A model generated the notes under the pieces. That model did not search any database. It was not told the origin of the DNA and saw only the letters and a program-made list of their open reading frames with translations. Positions 5,618 through 12,441 of a DNA stretch of 14,560 nucleotides are shown here, piece after piece. Position 1 is the first letter of the stretch. The number at the start of each line of letters is the position of its first letter. Source of the DNA: Actinomycetota bacterium (GTDB lineage Bacteria > Actinomycetota > Thermoleophilia > Gaiellales > Gaiellaceae); NCBI GenBank assembly GCA_003162235.1, contig PMMN01000065.1, positions 6,752-21,311 of the forward strand, in the 5' to 3' direction. A program made the translations under genes and the position numbers.

Positions 5618-7173
5618 TGGTCGCGCGGGCGCAAACGGACGCTGATCCCGCCGCTCTAGACCGGCGGCTGCTACACGTTTTCGTCTTTCTTGCCGGTACG
5701 GGCTCGATGGCGACCGAGATCTGCGCCTCGCGCCTGCTTGCGCCCTACTTTGGCGACTCGACCATGGTCTGGGCGAACATCATCGGCCTCATTCTCGGCT
5801 CGCTCTCGCTCGGCTACTGGCTCGGCGGTCGGATCGCCGATCGGCGGCCGAGCCCTCGTCTGCTCGGAGCGATCGTGCTCGCGGCGGCGCTGTTCGTGGC
5901 GGTCGTTCCCTTCGTCGCGCATCCGCTCCTGGAGAGGGGAGCGAACGGGATCGGGCAGCTCGCCGTCGGTACGGTCGTCGGCTCTTTCTTCGCGGCGCTC
6001 GTCCTCTTCGCCCCTCCGGTGGTGGCACTCGGGATGGTCGCGCCGTTCGCGATCAGGCTCTCGCTCGAGCGGCCGGGCGCGGCCGGCGGTGTGGCCGGCA
6101 CCGTGTTCGCGCTTTCTACCGCGGGCAGCCTGCTCGGCACCTTCGTTCCCGCGCTCGTTTCGATTCCGCTGATCGGAACGCAGCGGACGCTGCTTGCCAC
6201 ATCTGTGCTCCTGGCCGTCACCGGCGCGCTCGTGCTCGGGCGCCGCGGGCTCGTGCCCGTCGTCTGCATCGGCGCTCTGCTGGCGCTACCGCCGGGAGCT
6301 ATCAGGCCGGGAAGCGACGTGATCTACTCGGGCGAATCGGCCTATCAGTTCATCCAGGTCGTCCAGGACGGAAGCGAACGGGTGCTGGAGCTGAACGAGG
6401 GCGTGGTCGCGCACTCCGTCTACGACCCGGCCAGCGTACTCACCGGCGGCTACTGGGATCTCTTTCTCGCGCTGCCGCCGCTTGTTGACCATCCCGTCCA
6501 GCGGGTCGCGATCCTCGGCAACGCCGGCGGTACAGTCGCCCGCGCCTATCGCAGCTTCTACCCCGCCGCACGCATCGACGGTGTCGAGATCGACGCCAAG
6601 GTGAGCGCCATCGGCGAGCGCTTCTTCGGCCTTCGGCCGGGCCCGCTCCTGCACGTCTATAACCAGGACGCTCGTCCCTTCCTGCTACGCCACAAACAGC
6701 TCTACGACATCATCTGCGTCGACGCTTACAGGCAGCCCTACGTGCCCTTCTACCTGGCGACGCGCGAGTTCTTCCAGCTCGTCCGCTCGCGGCTACGGCC
6801 GGGCGGCATCGTCGCGCTCAACGTCGCCGCCCTTCCCCGCGACCACGAGCTGGTCGAGAAGACGGCGGGCACACTCGCCAGCGTCTTTCCGCAGGTGCTG
6901 CGCTGGCAGGCGCTCGACTTCAACGCGCTCGTGATCGGCTTCGATCGCCCGCTCGCGTCGGGCACGCTCACCCGCGCCGCGGCCGCCGCTCCCGCCCGCC
7001 TGCGCTCGCTCCTGCGCCTGCTCGAAGGCCAGGCCAAAGCAGTGGCGCCGATGGACGATCCCTGGACCGACGATCACGCCCCGGTCGAGTGGGTCGTCGA
7101 TCGCATGATCATCAAGGCGGCCAGAGAGGGCGTCTCGCTCGACGCGGAACGGACGCTGCCGACCGCACCATGA
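5617..7173 (+). CDS. Membrane-fused spermidine-synthase-like protein
   Basis: The ATG at 5617 shares a base with the phosphatase stop (TGATG) and gives 518 residues; an upstream ATG at 5551 would only add a shadow of the phosphatase frame. Residues about 20-230 form several transmembrane helices, beginning VFVFLAGTGSMATEICASRL, as in the membrane-fused spermidine synthase family. Residues about 245-490 form a Rossmann methyltransferase-like domain. It has ILGNAGG at 299-305 in place of the usual GGGxG, then GVEID (E324, D326), NQDAR (D351) and VDAYRQPYVPF (D369). True spermidine synthases use decarboxylated SAM and putrescine; the fused forms have no settled substrate, and the missing first glycine of the loop makes polyamine synthesis uncertain. 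It overlaps the next gene as ATGA. Confidence 0.85.
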   Translation: MVARAQTDADPAALDRRLLHVFVFLAGTGSMATEICASRLLAPYFGDSTMVWANIIGLILGSLSLGYWLGGRIADRRPSPRLLGAIVLAAALFVAVVPFVAHPLLERGANGIGQLAVGTVVGSFFAALVLFAPPVVALGMVAPFAIRLSLERPGAAGGVAGTVFALSTAGSLLGTFVPALVSIPLIGTQRTLLATSVLLAVTGALVLGRRGLVPVVCIGALLALPPGAIRPGSDVIYSGESAYQFIQVVQDGSERVLELNEGVVAHSVYDPASVLTGGYWDLFLALPPLVDHPVQRVAILGNAGGTVARAYRSFYPAARIDGVEIDAKVSAIGERFFGLRPGPLLHVYNQDARPFLLRHKQLYDIICVDAYRQPYVPFYLATREFFQLVRSRLRPGGIVALNVAALPRDHELVEKTAGTLASVFPQVLRWQALDFNALVIGFDRPLASGTLTRAAAAAPARLRSLLRLLEGQAKAVAPMDDPWTDDHAPVEWVVDRMIIKAAREGVSLDAERTLPTAP

Positions 7174-7955
7174 CCGAGCCGCTGCTACGCGACGATCGTC
7201 GCCCGCTTCTGATCGGGCACCGCGGTCTGCCTGCGCTCGCACCTGAGAACACTCTGCGCTCGCTCGGGCTGGCGCTCGATCACGGCGCGGACACCTTCGA
7301 GGTCGACGTGGTCGCTCTCGCGGACGGAGCGCTCGTCGCCGGGCACTCGCTCGATCTCGCCGAGCTCTGCCACGGCGCGGCTCACGGGCCGGCGGCGCAG
7401 CGCACGCTCACCGATCTGCGCCGCCTCGATCTCGAGCTGGCGACGTTCGAGGAGGTGCTCGAGCTCGCCTCGGCCCAGCTCGAAGGGCTCCCGTTCCTGA
7501 TCGATATCAAGGCTGCCGGTAGCGAGCGGGCTCTGGTAGATGCCGTACGCCGACACGGCCTCGAGAACCAGGCTCTGCTCTGTTCGCTCGAACGATCGGT
7601 CCTCGTTCGCCTGCGTGGGCTTGCGCCCGAGATCGTCCGCAGTCTCTCCTATCCGGCCGACAGGCGCCGCGTCTCGGAGCGCCGGGCTTTGGCTCCGGTT
7701 GTCCCGGTCGCTCTGAGGGGGCTCCGCGCGCTTCTGCCGTTTCGCCTCGGCTCCTGGCTTGACGAGACGGGAGCCGCCGCCGTAACGTTTCATCACGGCG
7801 TTATCAACCGCGCCCTGGTACAAGCCTGTCACGCACGCGGAGTTGCCGTACTCGCCTGGACTGTGGATGACGTGGAGATTAGGCAGCGGCTGTTCCGGGC
7901 AGAGATCGACGCTATCATCACGAACGATCCGCGGCCCTACACCCTGGTGGTTTGA
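7170..7955 (+). CDS. Glycerophosphodiester phosphodiesterase (GDPD family)
   Basis: The ATG at 7170 overlaps the previous stop (ATGA), giving 261 residues. The TIM-barrel GDPD motifs are all visible: IGHRG (H17, R18), APENT (E26, N27), EVDV (E44, D46), a DGALVAGH segment with H59, IDIK, and the C-terminal WTVDD and DAIITNDP. These place the two catalytic histidines and the metal-binding acids. The usual HD pair is HS here (S60), which is tolerated in some members. There is no signal peptide, so it should be cytoplasmic and hydrolyse glycerophosphodiesters from phospholipid turnover to glycerol-3-phosphate and an alcohol. It lies in the stress operon between the synthase-like protein and the L,D-transpeptidase, all joined by overlaps of a few bases. 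Confidence 0.92.
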   Translation: MTEPLLRDDRRPLLIGHRGLPALAPENTLRSLGLALDHGADTFEVDVVALADGALVAGHSLDLAELCHGAAHGPAAQRTLTDLRRLDLELATFEEVLELASAQLEGLPFLIDIKAAGSERALVDAVRRHGLENQALLCSLERSVLVRLRGLAPEIVRSLSYPADRRRVSERRALAPVVPVALRGLRALLPFRLGSWLDETGAAAVTFHHGVINRALVQACHARGVAVLAWTVDDVEIRQRLFRAEIDAIITNDPRPYTLVV

Positions 7956-8977
7956 TGAGATCAAGACGAGCAACCAACTTCTTTCTGGCTCTACTACTGG
8001 TATGCGCGGGTCTGGTCGCGTCGTTCGCGGTCGCCACCACCGCGCCGGCACAGACCGCCGATACCACCGGCACCGGCACCACTACCGAGCCCACGACGAC
8101 GGCGCCATACGTAATCCCGGACGGCGTCACGATCGGCGGTGTGGCAGTGGCGGGGATGAACATCGCAATGGCGGGGGCCACGGTCGAGTCCTTCTTCTCG
8201 TCGTCGTTGCCGCTTCGGATCGGAAAGAAGCAGGTTGGGCTCAGCCCGGCTACCGTCGGGGCGGACGTCGGCATCAATGCTGCGCTTCTCCGGGCCGAGG
8301 CCGCTCAACCGGGCGAGGAGATCGCGCTCACCGTCAGCGTCGATCCCGTGCTCCTGCGCGAGTACGTGGACTCTCTTGCCAAGCGTTTCGATCACCCTGC
8401 CGTCAACGCACGCGTGTTCCTACGTCACATGCGGCCCTGGGTAACGGAGGGAACGCGGGGCCAGCAGCTTCGGAAGACCTTGGCCATGAATGCGATCAGA
8501 GCCGCTCTCAAGGCGAACCGTCGCTTCGCCCTGAGCATTCCGCTGAAGACGATCCCCAGGCAGGTGACCAAGGCGAGCGTTGGCCCTGTGATCGTCATCC
8601 GCCGCGGCTCCAACCGCCTCTACCTGTACGAGGGCTCGCGCTTCTGGCGCCGCTTCGGCGTTGCAACCGGGCAGGCCGTCTACCCGACTCCGCTAGGGCA
8701 CTTCGAGATCGTCGTAAAGTGGACTAATCCTTGGTGGTACCCGCCCAACTCACCCTGGGCGAAGGGCGCGAAGCCGATTCCGCCCGGGCCGGGCAACCCG
8801 CTCGGCACGCGCTGGATGGGGCTTTCCACGCCCGGCGTCGGCATCCACGGCACGCCCAACTCCTCGTCGATCGGCTACTCGCTCTCGCACGGCTGCATCC
8901 GCATGTACATCCCCGACGCCGAGTGGCTGTTCAACCACGTGAACGTCGGGACGCCGGTCTTCATCATCCCGCAGTAG
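7955..8977 (+). CDS. Secreted L,D-transpeptidase (YkuD family) with peptidoglycan-binding region
   Basis: The ATG at 7955 overlaps the GDPD stop (TGATG); a TTG at 7952 would add one residue. The 340-residue product has a signal peptide (basic start, hydrophobic core at about 9-30), a Thr-rich linker (about 35-52), and a region resembling the PG_binding_4 fold (about 53-205; PDGVTIGGVAVAGMN). The YkuD catalytic domain follows from about 208 to 340. Catalytic residues are in HGTPN and SHGCIRM (Cys314). The enzyme makes 3-3 cross-links in peptidoglycan, or anchors proteins to it, outside the membrane. A Trp/Pro-rich segment (NPWWYPPNSPWAKG) lies before the active site, as in other actinobacterial members. 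It is the last gene of the operon; only a weak hairpin (GTTCG...CGAAC) follows. Confidence 0.93.
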   Translation: MRSRRATNFFLALLLVCAGLVASFAVATTAPAQTADTTGTGTTTEPTTTAPYVIPDGVTIGGVAVAGMNIAMAGATVESFFSSSLPLRIGKKQVGLSPATVGADVGINAALLRAEAAQPGEEIALTVSVDPVLLREYVDSLAKRFDHPAVNARVFLRHMRPWVTEGTRGQQLRKTLAMNAIRAALKANRRFALSIPLKTIPRQVTKASVGPVIVIRRGSNRLYLYEGSRFWRRFGVATGQAVYPTPLGHFEIVVKWTNPWWYPPNSPWAKGAKPIPPGPGNPLGTRWMGLSTPGVGIHGTPNSSSIGYSLSHGCIRMYIPDAEWLFNHVNVGTPVFIIPQ

Positions 8978-9009
8978 AGTTCGACTCAAGGCGCGAACAG
9001 AAGCGTGCG

Positions 9010-9038
9010 TTGTTCGCAGCGCCCGGCCGTGTTACCCT
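9010..9038 (+). promoter_or_regulatory. Leaderless-type promoter (TTGTTC-N17-TACCCT)
   Basis: TTGTTC at 9010-9015 and TACCCT at 9033-9038 are 17 nt apart. Only 6 nt separate TACCCT from the GTG at 9045, so the transcript should start at the start codon itself. Leaderless mRNAs of this layout are common in Actinomycetota. Confidence 0.6.
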
Positions 9039-9044
9039 GCGGGC

Positions 9045-9353
9045 GTGGCGACGATCCTGTTGACCGGGGTCGATCCTCTCTTCGTTGGGAAGCTCCACCA
9101 GCTCCTGGCGGGGCATCGCCTGATCACGACCGAGAGCGTCGAGAAGCCCGATCTCGTCATCGCCGATATCGCCCGCGTCGAGCCCGACGAGGTCTCCGAT
9201 GCCTACCCGGCGGTGCCGATTCTCGGCTACTCGAACCATGCCGATCCCTCGAGTCTGCACGCGGCTCAGGAGGCGGGCTTCGATCGCATTGTCGAGCGCT
9301 CGACACTCGTGGAAAACGTGGAGCCTCTGGTCTCCGAGCTCACACTGCAATGA
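9045..9353 (+). CDS. Degenerate receiver-domain protein (pseudo-receiver), 102 residues
   Basis: This stand-alone protein has the alternating strand-helix pattern of a CheY-like receiver. It begins ATILLTGVDPLFVGKLHQLL and has DLVIADI, PILGYSNHAD and GFDRIVERS at the positions of later strands. The Asp in VIADI could be the phosphoacceptor, but the acidic pair after strand 1 is absent (LTGVDP) and there is no conserved Lys near the end (VERST). It is therefore probably a pseudo-receiver that acts by binding a partner, or it is regulated without phosphorylation. The start is a GTG at 9045 with no ribosome site, but with a well-placed leaderless promoter. There are no co-directional overlaps, so it is likely its own transcription unit. 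The receiver-like assignment is from pattern, not from a search. Confidence 0.7.
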   Translation: MATILLTGVDPLFVGKLHQLLAGHRLITTESVEKPDLVIADIARVEPDEVSDAYPAVPILGYSNHADPSSLHAAQEAGFDRIVERSTLVENVEPLVSELTLQ

Positions 9354-9389
9354 AGACCTGTAGCGCGCTCGAACAGCCAACCGTGCCGC

Positions 9390-9395
9390 TAGAGT
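9390..9395 (+). promoter_or_regulatory. Leaderless-type -10 box (TAGAGT) before ferredoxin
   Basis: TAGAGT lies 7 nt before the GTG at 9403, the spacing expected for a leaderless transcript. A weak CTCGAA at 9368-9373 could be the -35 box (16-nt spacer). Confidence 0.5.
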
Positions 9396-9402
9396 TGGTT
9401 GC

Positions 9403-9696
9403 GTGACCTACGTCATCGCCGAACCCTGTATCGACGTCAAGGATCAAGCCTGCGTGGACGTCTGCCCGGTTGACTGCATCCACGAGGCCGATCGCATCCT
9501 CGTGATCGACCCGGAAGAGTGCATCGACTGCGGTGCGTGCGAGCCGGAGTGCCCGGTCGAGGCGATCTTCCCCGAGGACACGCTGCCGGCCAAGTGGCAG
9601 GCCTTCGTCCGTATCAACACCGCGTACGGTACGGGTGTGGACGCTGTCGACGCGCTTGTTACCGCCTACGTCGACGGGCACAGCGCCCCGAGCTGA
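9403..9696 (+). CDS. fdxA: 7Fe ferredoxin (FdxA type)
   Basis: This is a 97-residue soluble electron carrier. The N-terminal TYVIAEPCIDVKDQACVDVC and the following PVDCI match the FdxA type closely. The Cys residues are 9, 17, 21, 25 and 40, 43, 46, 50, with the second cluster in CIDCGACEPECPVEAI. This is the pattern of a [3Fe-4S] plus [4Fe-4S] ferredoxin. The tail of about 45 residues (PAKWQAFVRINTAYGTG and onward) is also typical of the family. It probably serves cytochrome P450s or other redox enzymes; no such partner is next to it. It is the second gene in a row with a leaderless-type promoter and a GTG start. Confidence 0.95.
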   Translation: MTYVIAEPCIDVKDQACVDVCPVDCIHEADRILVIDPEECIDCGACEPECPVEAIFPEDTLPAKWQAFVRINTAYGTGVDAVDALVTAYVDGHSAPS

Positions 9697-9760
9697 CCAA
9701 CCGAGCGGAGGCGCCCGGGCTGTTGGGGCATGCCCGCGACAGTCCGACCGATCGCTTGAC

Positions 9761-9766
9761 TAAAGT
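9761..9766 (+). promoter_or_regulatory. Candidate -10 box (TAAAGT) before the HNH lipoprotein
   Basis: TAAAGT lies 9 nt before the GTG at 9776, so the 5' leader would be only about 2-3 nt. The -35 box is not clear. Confidence 0.4.
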
Positions 9767-9775
9767 CTGTGCTCG

Positions 9776-10444
9776 GTGCGCCGCCTGCTCGCAGTTTTCT
9801 TCGTGCTGGCCCTTCTCGCCGCCGGGTGTGGCTCGCAGGGTTCGTCCTCGTCGACCGCGCGCAGTACCTCGACCGCGTCCGTTCGTGTCTCCGCGCGGAT
9901 TGCTACCGGGGAGCTCTCGCGGCTCTCGGTCAAGCCGCTCGCGCCGATGGTCGGCTACTCGCGCGACCAATTTGGCCCGGCCTGGGCAGACGTCGACCAC
10001 AACCACTGCGACACGCGCGACGACATCCTCCGTCGCGACCTGACGCAGATCGTCCTCAAGCCGGGCTCGACCTGTGTCGTCGCGCGGGGGATACTTCGCG
10101 ATCCTTACACGGGCAAGAGCATCTCTTTCCTGCGCGGTCCCAACTCCTCGGTCGTTCAGATCGATCACCTCGTCGCCCTGGGGGACGCCTGGCGAACGGG
10201 AGCGGCAGGGTGGAGCGCCGCGCTTAGAGAGCAGTACGCGAATGACCCCGTCGTCCTCCTGGCCGTCGACGGGCCTCAAAACGAGGCCAAGGGCGACGCC
10301 GACGCCTCGCAGTGGCTTCCGTCGAATCGCTCCTACGACTGCACTTACGTCGTCAAGCAGATCGCGGTCAAGACGAAGTACCACCTCTGGCTCACGCAGA
10401 CCGAGCGCGACGCGATGAAGGACGTGCTCGCGGGCTGTCGCTAG
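9776..10444 (+). CDS. Secreted HNH-nuclease-family lipoprotein (DUF1524-like)
   Basis: The 222-residue product starts at GTG 9776 with a lipoprotein signal peptide. The lipobox LAAGC puts the lipid-bearing Cys at residue 18, and a Ser/Thr-rich linker follows to about 40. The rest matches the actinobacterial secreted HNH family. It has YSRDQFGPAWADVDHNHCDT (61-80), RDDIL, then IDHLVALGDAW (catalytic-type D130, H131), and NEAKGDADASQWLP (N169, K172, D174). Cys78, Cys100, Cys189 and Cys221 could form disulfides outside the cell. It probably cuts nucleic acid outside the membrane, for nutrient use or defence; nuclease activity is inferred from motifs. Its stop overlaps the stop of the convergent reverse gene by two bases, leaving no terminator between them. 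Confidence 0.88.
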   Translation: MRRLLAVFFVLALLAAGCGSQGSSSSTARSTSTASVRVSARIATGELSRLSVKPLAPMVGYSRDQFGPAWADVDHNHCDTRDDILRRDLTQIVLKPGSTCVVARGILRDPYTGKSISFLRGPNSSVVQIDHLVALGDAWRTGAAGWSAALREQYANDPVVLLAVDGPQNEAKGDADASQWLPSNRSYDCTYVVKQIAVKTKYHLWLTQTERDAMKDVLAGCR

Positions 10445-10641
10445 GCAGGCTGCAGATAGGCGCAGGGCTGCGGGTCGTTCGGAAGTGGGGAGGTGGCGAT
10501 CTTCGAGACGCGCAGGCGCGTTTCGCCGACGACTAGCTCGCTGCCCAGCGCCGGGGGCTCGCCCGCGCGCTCCTCGAGCGCGTAGCCGGTAGGCGTCCAG
10601 ACGTAGAGGAGGTGTTGCTTCACTGGCATCTCGCGAACCAT
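10441..10641 (-). CDS. Small protein of unknown function, 66 residues
   Basis: The ATG at 10641 is preceded by GGAAAAGG with 5 nt spacing, which decides this start. The open frame runs on upstream to 10926, but that part crosses repeat-element copy 2 and has a non-protein-like composition. The product has a KQHLLYVWTPTGYALEERAG segment, followed by a short strand pattern ending PLPNDPQPCAYLQPA. It reads like a small beta-rich domain with one Cys near the C-terminus. There is no signal peptide or membrane helix. I do not recognise a family. Its TAG overlaps the stop of the HNH lipoprotein gene on the other strand. It lies 327 nt downstream of the histidine kinase on the same strand, so whether it shares that transcript is unclear. 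Confidence 0.6.
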   Translation of the reverse strand: MVREMPVKQHLLYVWTPTGYALEERAGEPPALGSELVVGETRLRVSKIATSPLPNDPQPCAYLQPA

Positions 10642-10753
10642 AGAGCCTTTTCCGCTAGGCCCGCACGACCAATGCGGTCGTTTCGCGGCACCAGCGGCCA
10701 CCCGAACCGCTCGACGCACTCCCAGTGCGCCTTTGCGGCCCGTGCGACCTTTG

Positions 10754-10968
10754 GAGCTCGTCTCAGAACGAAGCACTCCATCGCCTGGACGCGCTCGGCG
10801 GCGCGATACTGCGTCCTCAGTCGCACCCGTAGCCCCGCTACGGGCACTCCCTGCGTCCTTGTCTGGCATCCACCGATCGCACCCAGTCGACGGGTCTTCA
10901 TTCCGAAACGAGCTCTTGGCATCCACGCCTCGACCACTTCGGCCGCGCCTTCCTAACGGGATAGGCTC
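10754..10968 (-). repeat. MITE-like palindromic element, copy 2 (215 bp)
   Basis: Read on the reverse strand it starts GAGCCTATCCCG (10968 downward) and ends GAGACGAGCTC (to 10754). Inner inverted repeats GAGCTCGTYTCRGAAYGAAG lie at 10754-10773 and, inverted, at 10896-10915. Between them a perfect 8-bp stem CCCGTAGC/GCTACGGG (10826-10833 with 10837-10844) has a 3-nt loop, and CTGCGTCCT occurs twice. The termini and an inner 20-bp block match copy 1 at 2849-2958. The element directly abuts the TAA stop of the histidine kinase at 10969. No transposase is encoded. Together with 10642-10753, which holds only a small CGACC/GGTCG stem, it fills the 327-nt gap without an accepted gene. Confidence 0.6.
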
Positions 10969-11682
10969 TTAGCGCTCGGCCGCATAGGGCGGGACGATCA
11001 CGCGCACAAGCGTGCCGCCTCCCTCCGCGGCGCGCACGGTGACCTTGCCTCCGAGCATGCGGGCGCGCTCGTCGATCACCTCGTAGCTCGCACGCCGCCG
11101 CTCGCCCGGGGCGTTGTCGGCGACGATCAGCTCGACGCGGCCGTCGGAAAGCTCGTGCACGGCCACGGCCACGCGTGTCGGCGGGCCGCGCCGAATCGCT
11201 TGGTGGAAGGCCTCTCGGATGATCTGGTAGAAGACGACCTGTGCCCGCTCGGCCAGGCTGTCGGCGAAACCGGTCTCGAGCTCGATGTGAATCTCATTCG
11301 AGATGCCGACGTTCTCGGCCAGCGCGTTCACCGCCGGCTCGAAGCCCTGATCGCGCAGGACGACCGGTTCGAGGTTGAAGGAGAGGTCGCGCAGTTCCTT
11401 GATCGTCGAGCGCTGGCGCTCGAGCGCCGACTCGATCACCGGTACCGCTTCTTCGGAGTTTCCGGCTGCGAGTTGGTGCAGCGCCGCGTCGAGCATCAGC
11501 GTGATCCCCGAGAGCGACTGCACGGGGCCGTCGTGGAGGAAGAGCGAGATGCGTCGGCGCTCCTCCTGCTCGGCGGCGATGAGCTGGTCGGCCAATCGCG
11601 CGCGCTCGGTCTCCTCCTTGCGCCGCCCGCCGGCGCGCCGCTCGGGCTCGAGCTTGCCCGCGCTCTGATCGGTTCCGGCCAC
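10969..11682 (-). CDS. Sensor histidine kinase, NarL-system type (HisKA_3), atypical ATP-binding domain
   Basis: The GTG at 11682 has a strong GGAGGAG just upstream and gives 237 residues; a TTG at 11706 would add eight but has no ribosome site. No membrane segment or sensor domain is present, so it is a soluble kinase. After a charged N-terminal helix comes a HisKA_3 dimerisation region with the phospho-acceptor His50 in EERRRISLFLHDGPVQSLSG. The C-terminal HATPase-like region ends with LGGKVTV and GGGTLVRVIVPP. Its N-box reads REAFHQAIRRG, where the usual Asn is missing, and the first G-box reads DNAPG rather than DxGxG. Activity may be weak, or the protein may rely on its partner. The response regulator lies directly upstream on the same strand, 34 nt away, and they form a two-component pair. 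Confidence 0.85.
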   Translation of the reverse strand: MAGTDQSAGKLEPERRAGGRRKEETERARLADQLIAAEQEERRRISLFLHDGPVQSLSGITLMLDAALHQLAAGNSEEAVPVIESALERQRSTIKELRDLSFNLEPVVLRDQGFEPAVNALAENVGISNEIHIELETGFADSLAERAQVVFYQIIREAFHQAIRRGPPTRVAVAVHELSDGRVELIVADNAPGERRRASYEVIDERARMLGGKVTVRAAEGGGTLVRVIVPPYAAER

Positions 11683-11716
11683 TTTCTCCTCCGTCGATCG
11701 CGGCAACGGAGTAAAG

Positions 11717-12340
11717 CTAGTCGATTATCGACTCGCGCAAAGCGATCGCCACGGCGTGGGTGCGCGTGTCGGCCTCGAGCTTGGCAAGGATGTGGCGGAC
11801 GTGGCTCTTGACCGTCTCCTGGCTGATGAAGAGCCGGGTCGCCACCTCGACGTTGGACATGCCGTCGGCCAGGAGCTGCAGGATCTCGCGCTCCCGTGTG
11901 GTGAGCATGTCTTCTTTGTCGCGGGAGTTGAGGAAGGTCGGCATCAGTGCCGGGTCGACGTAGCCCTCACCCTCGGCGACCTTCTCGATCGCCCTGAGTA
12001 GCGTCTGATGCGGAGCTTCCTTGAGGATGTAGCCCTTGGCGCCCGCCTCCAGCCCGCGTCCGAGCAGGCTGCGCTCGTTGTGGGCGGTGAAGAGGAGCAC
12101 GGAGGTCTCGGGTACTTTCTCGTTGATCTCGCGCGTTGCCTGTAGCCCGTCCATCCCCGGCATACGCACATCCATGATCACGACGTTCGGGCGCCTTCTC
12201 TCCGTCAGCGCGACCGCACTCGCCCCGTCGGACGCTTCACCGACGACGCGGATATGCGCGGCGCGTGAGAGTGAGAGCCTCAGACCCTCGCGGACTACCT
12301 CGTGGTCGTCAACGATCAGACAGGTGATGTCACGTGGCAC
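11717..12340 (-). CDS. NarL/FixJ-type response regulator
   Basis: This 207-residue regulator starts at GTG 12340, with GAGAG 5 nt upstream. The receiver (about 5-120) has the full set of residues: D11, D12, phosphoacceptor D56 in VVIMDVRMPGMDG, Thr84 (LLFTAH) and Lys107 (GYILKEAP). A LuxR-type HTH covers about 142-200 (LTTREREILQLLADGMSN, then ISQETVKSHVRHILAKL). It should bind DNA as a dimer when phosphorylated by the adjacent kinase. Target genes are unknown; an inverted repeat at 12442-12469 in its upstream region is a candidate autoregulatory site. In contrast to the kinase, nothing in it looks degraded. It is the first gene of the pair on the reverse strand. Confidence 0.95.
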   Translation of the reverse strand: MPRDITCLIVDDHEVVREGLRLSLSRAAHIRVVGEASDGASAVALTERRRPNVVIMDVRMPGMDGLQATREINEKVPETSVLLFTAHNERSLLGRGLEAGAKGYILKEAPHQTLLRAIEKVAEGEGYVDPALMPTFLNSRDKEDMLTTREREILQLLADGMSNVEVATRLFISQETVKSHVRHILAKLEADTRTHAVAIALRESIID

Positions 12341-12441
12341 GGATGCTCTCGATTCTCCGGGGTGGGAGCTGGTGCGGTCTCCACCAGCCGATCTGCGATC
12401 CGGTATCGGCGCAGTCGGCTCTGCACTTGAGTATGGGTGAT

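Noticed and set aside
10620..10781. Reverse-strand frame of 53 codons from ATG 10781 with GC-rich third positions
   Set aside because: The codon pattern looks coding, but the start lies in the repeat element's terminal repeat, no family is evident, and it overlaps the better supported 66-residue gene.
10642..10926. N-terminal extension of the 66-residue protein
   Set aside because: The extension is encoded by the repeat element, and a good ribosome site sits before the internal ATG at 10641.
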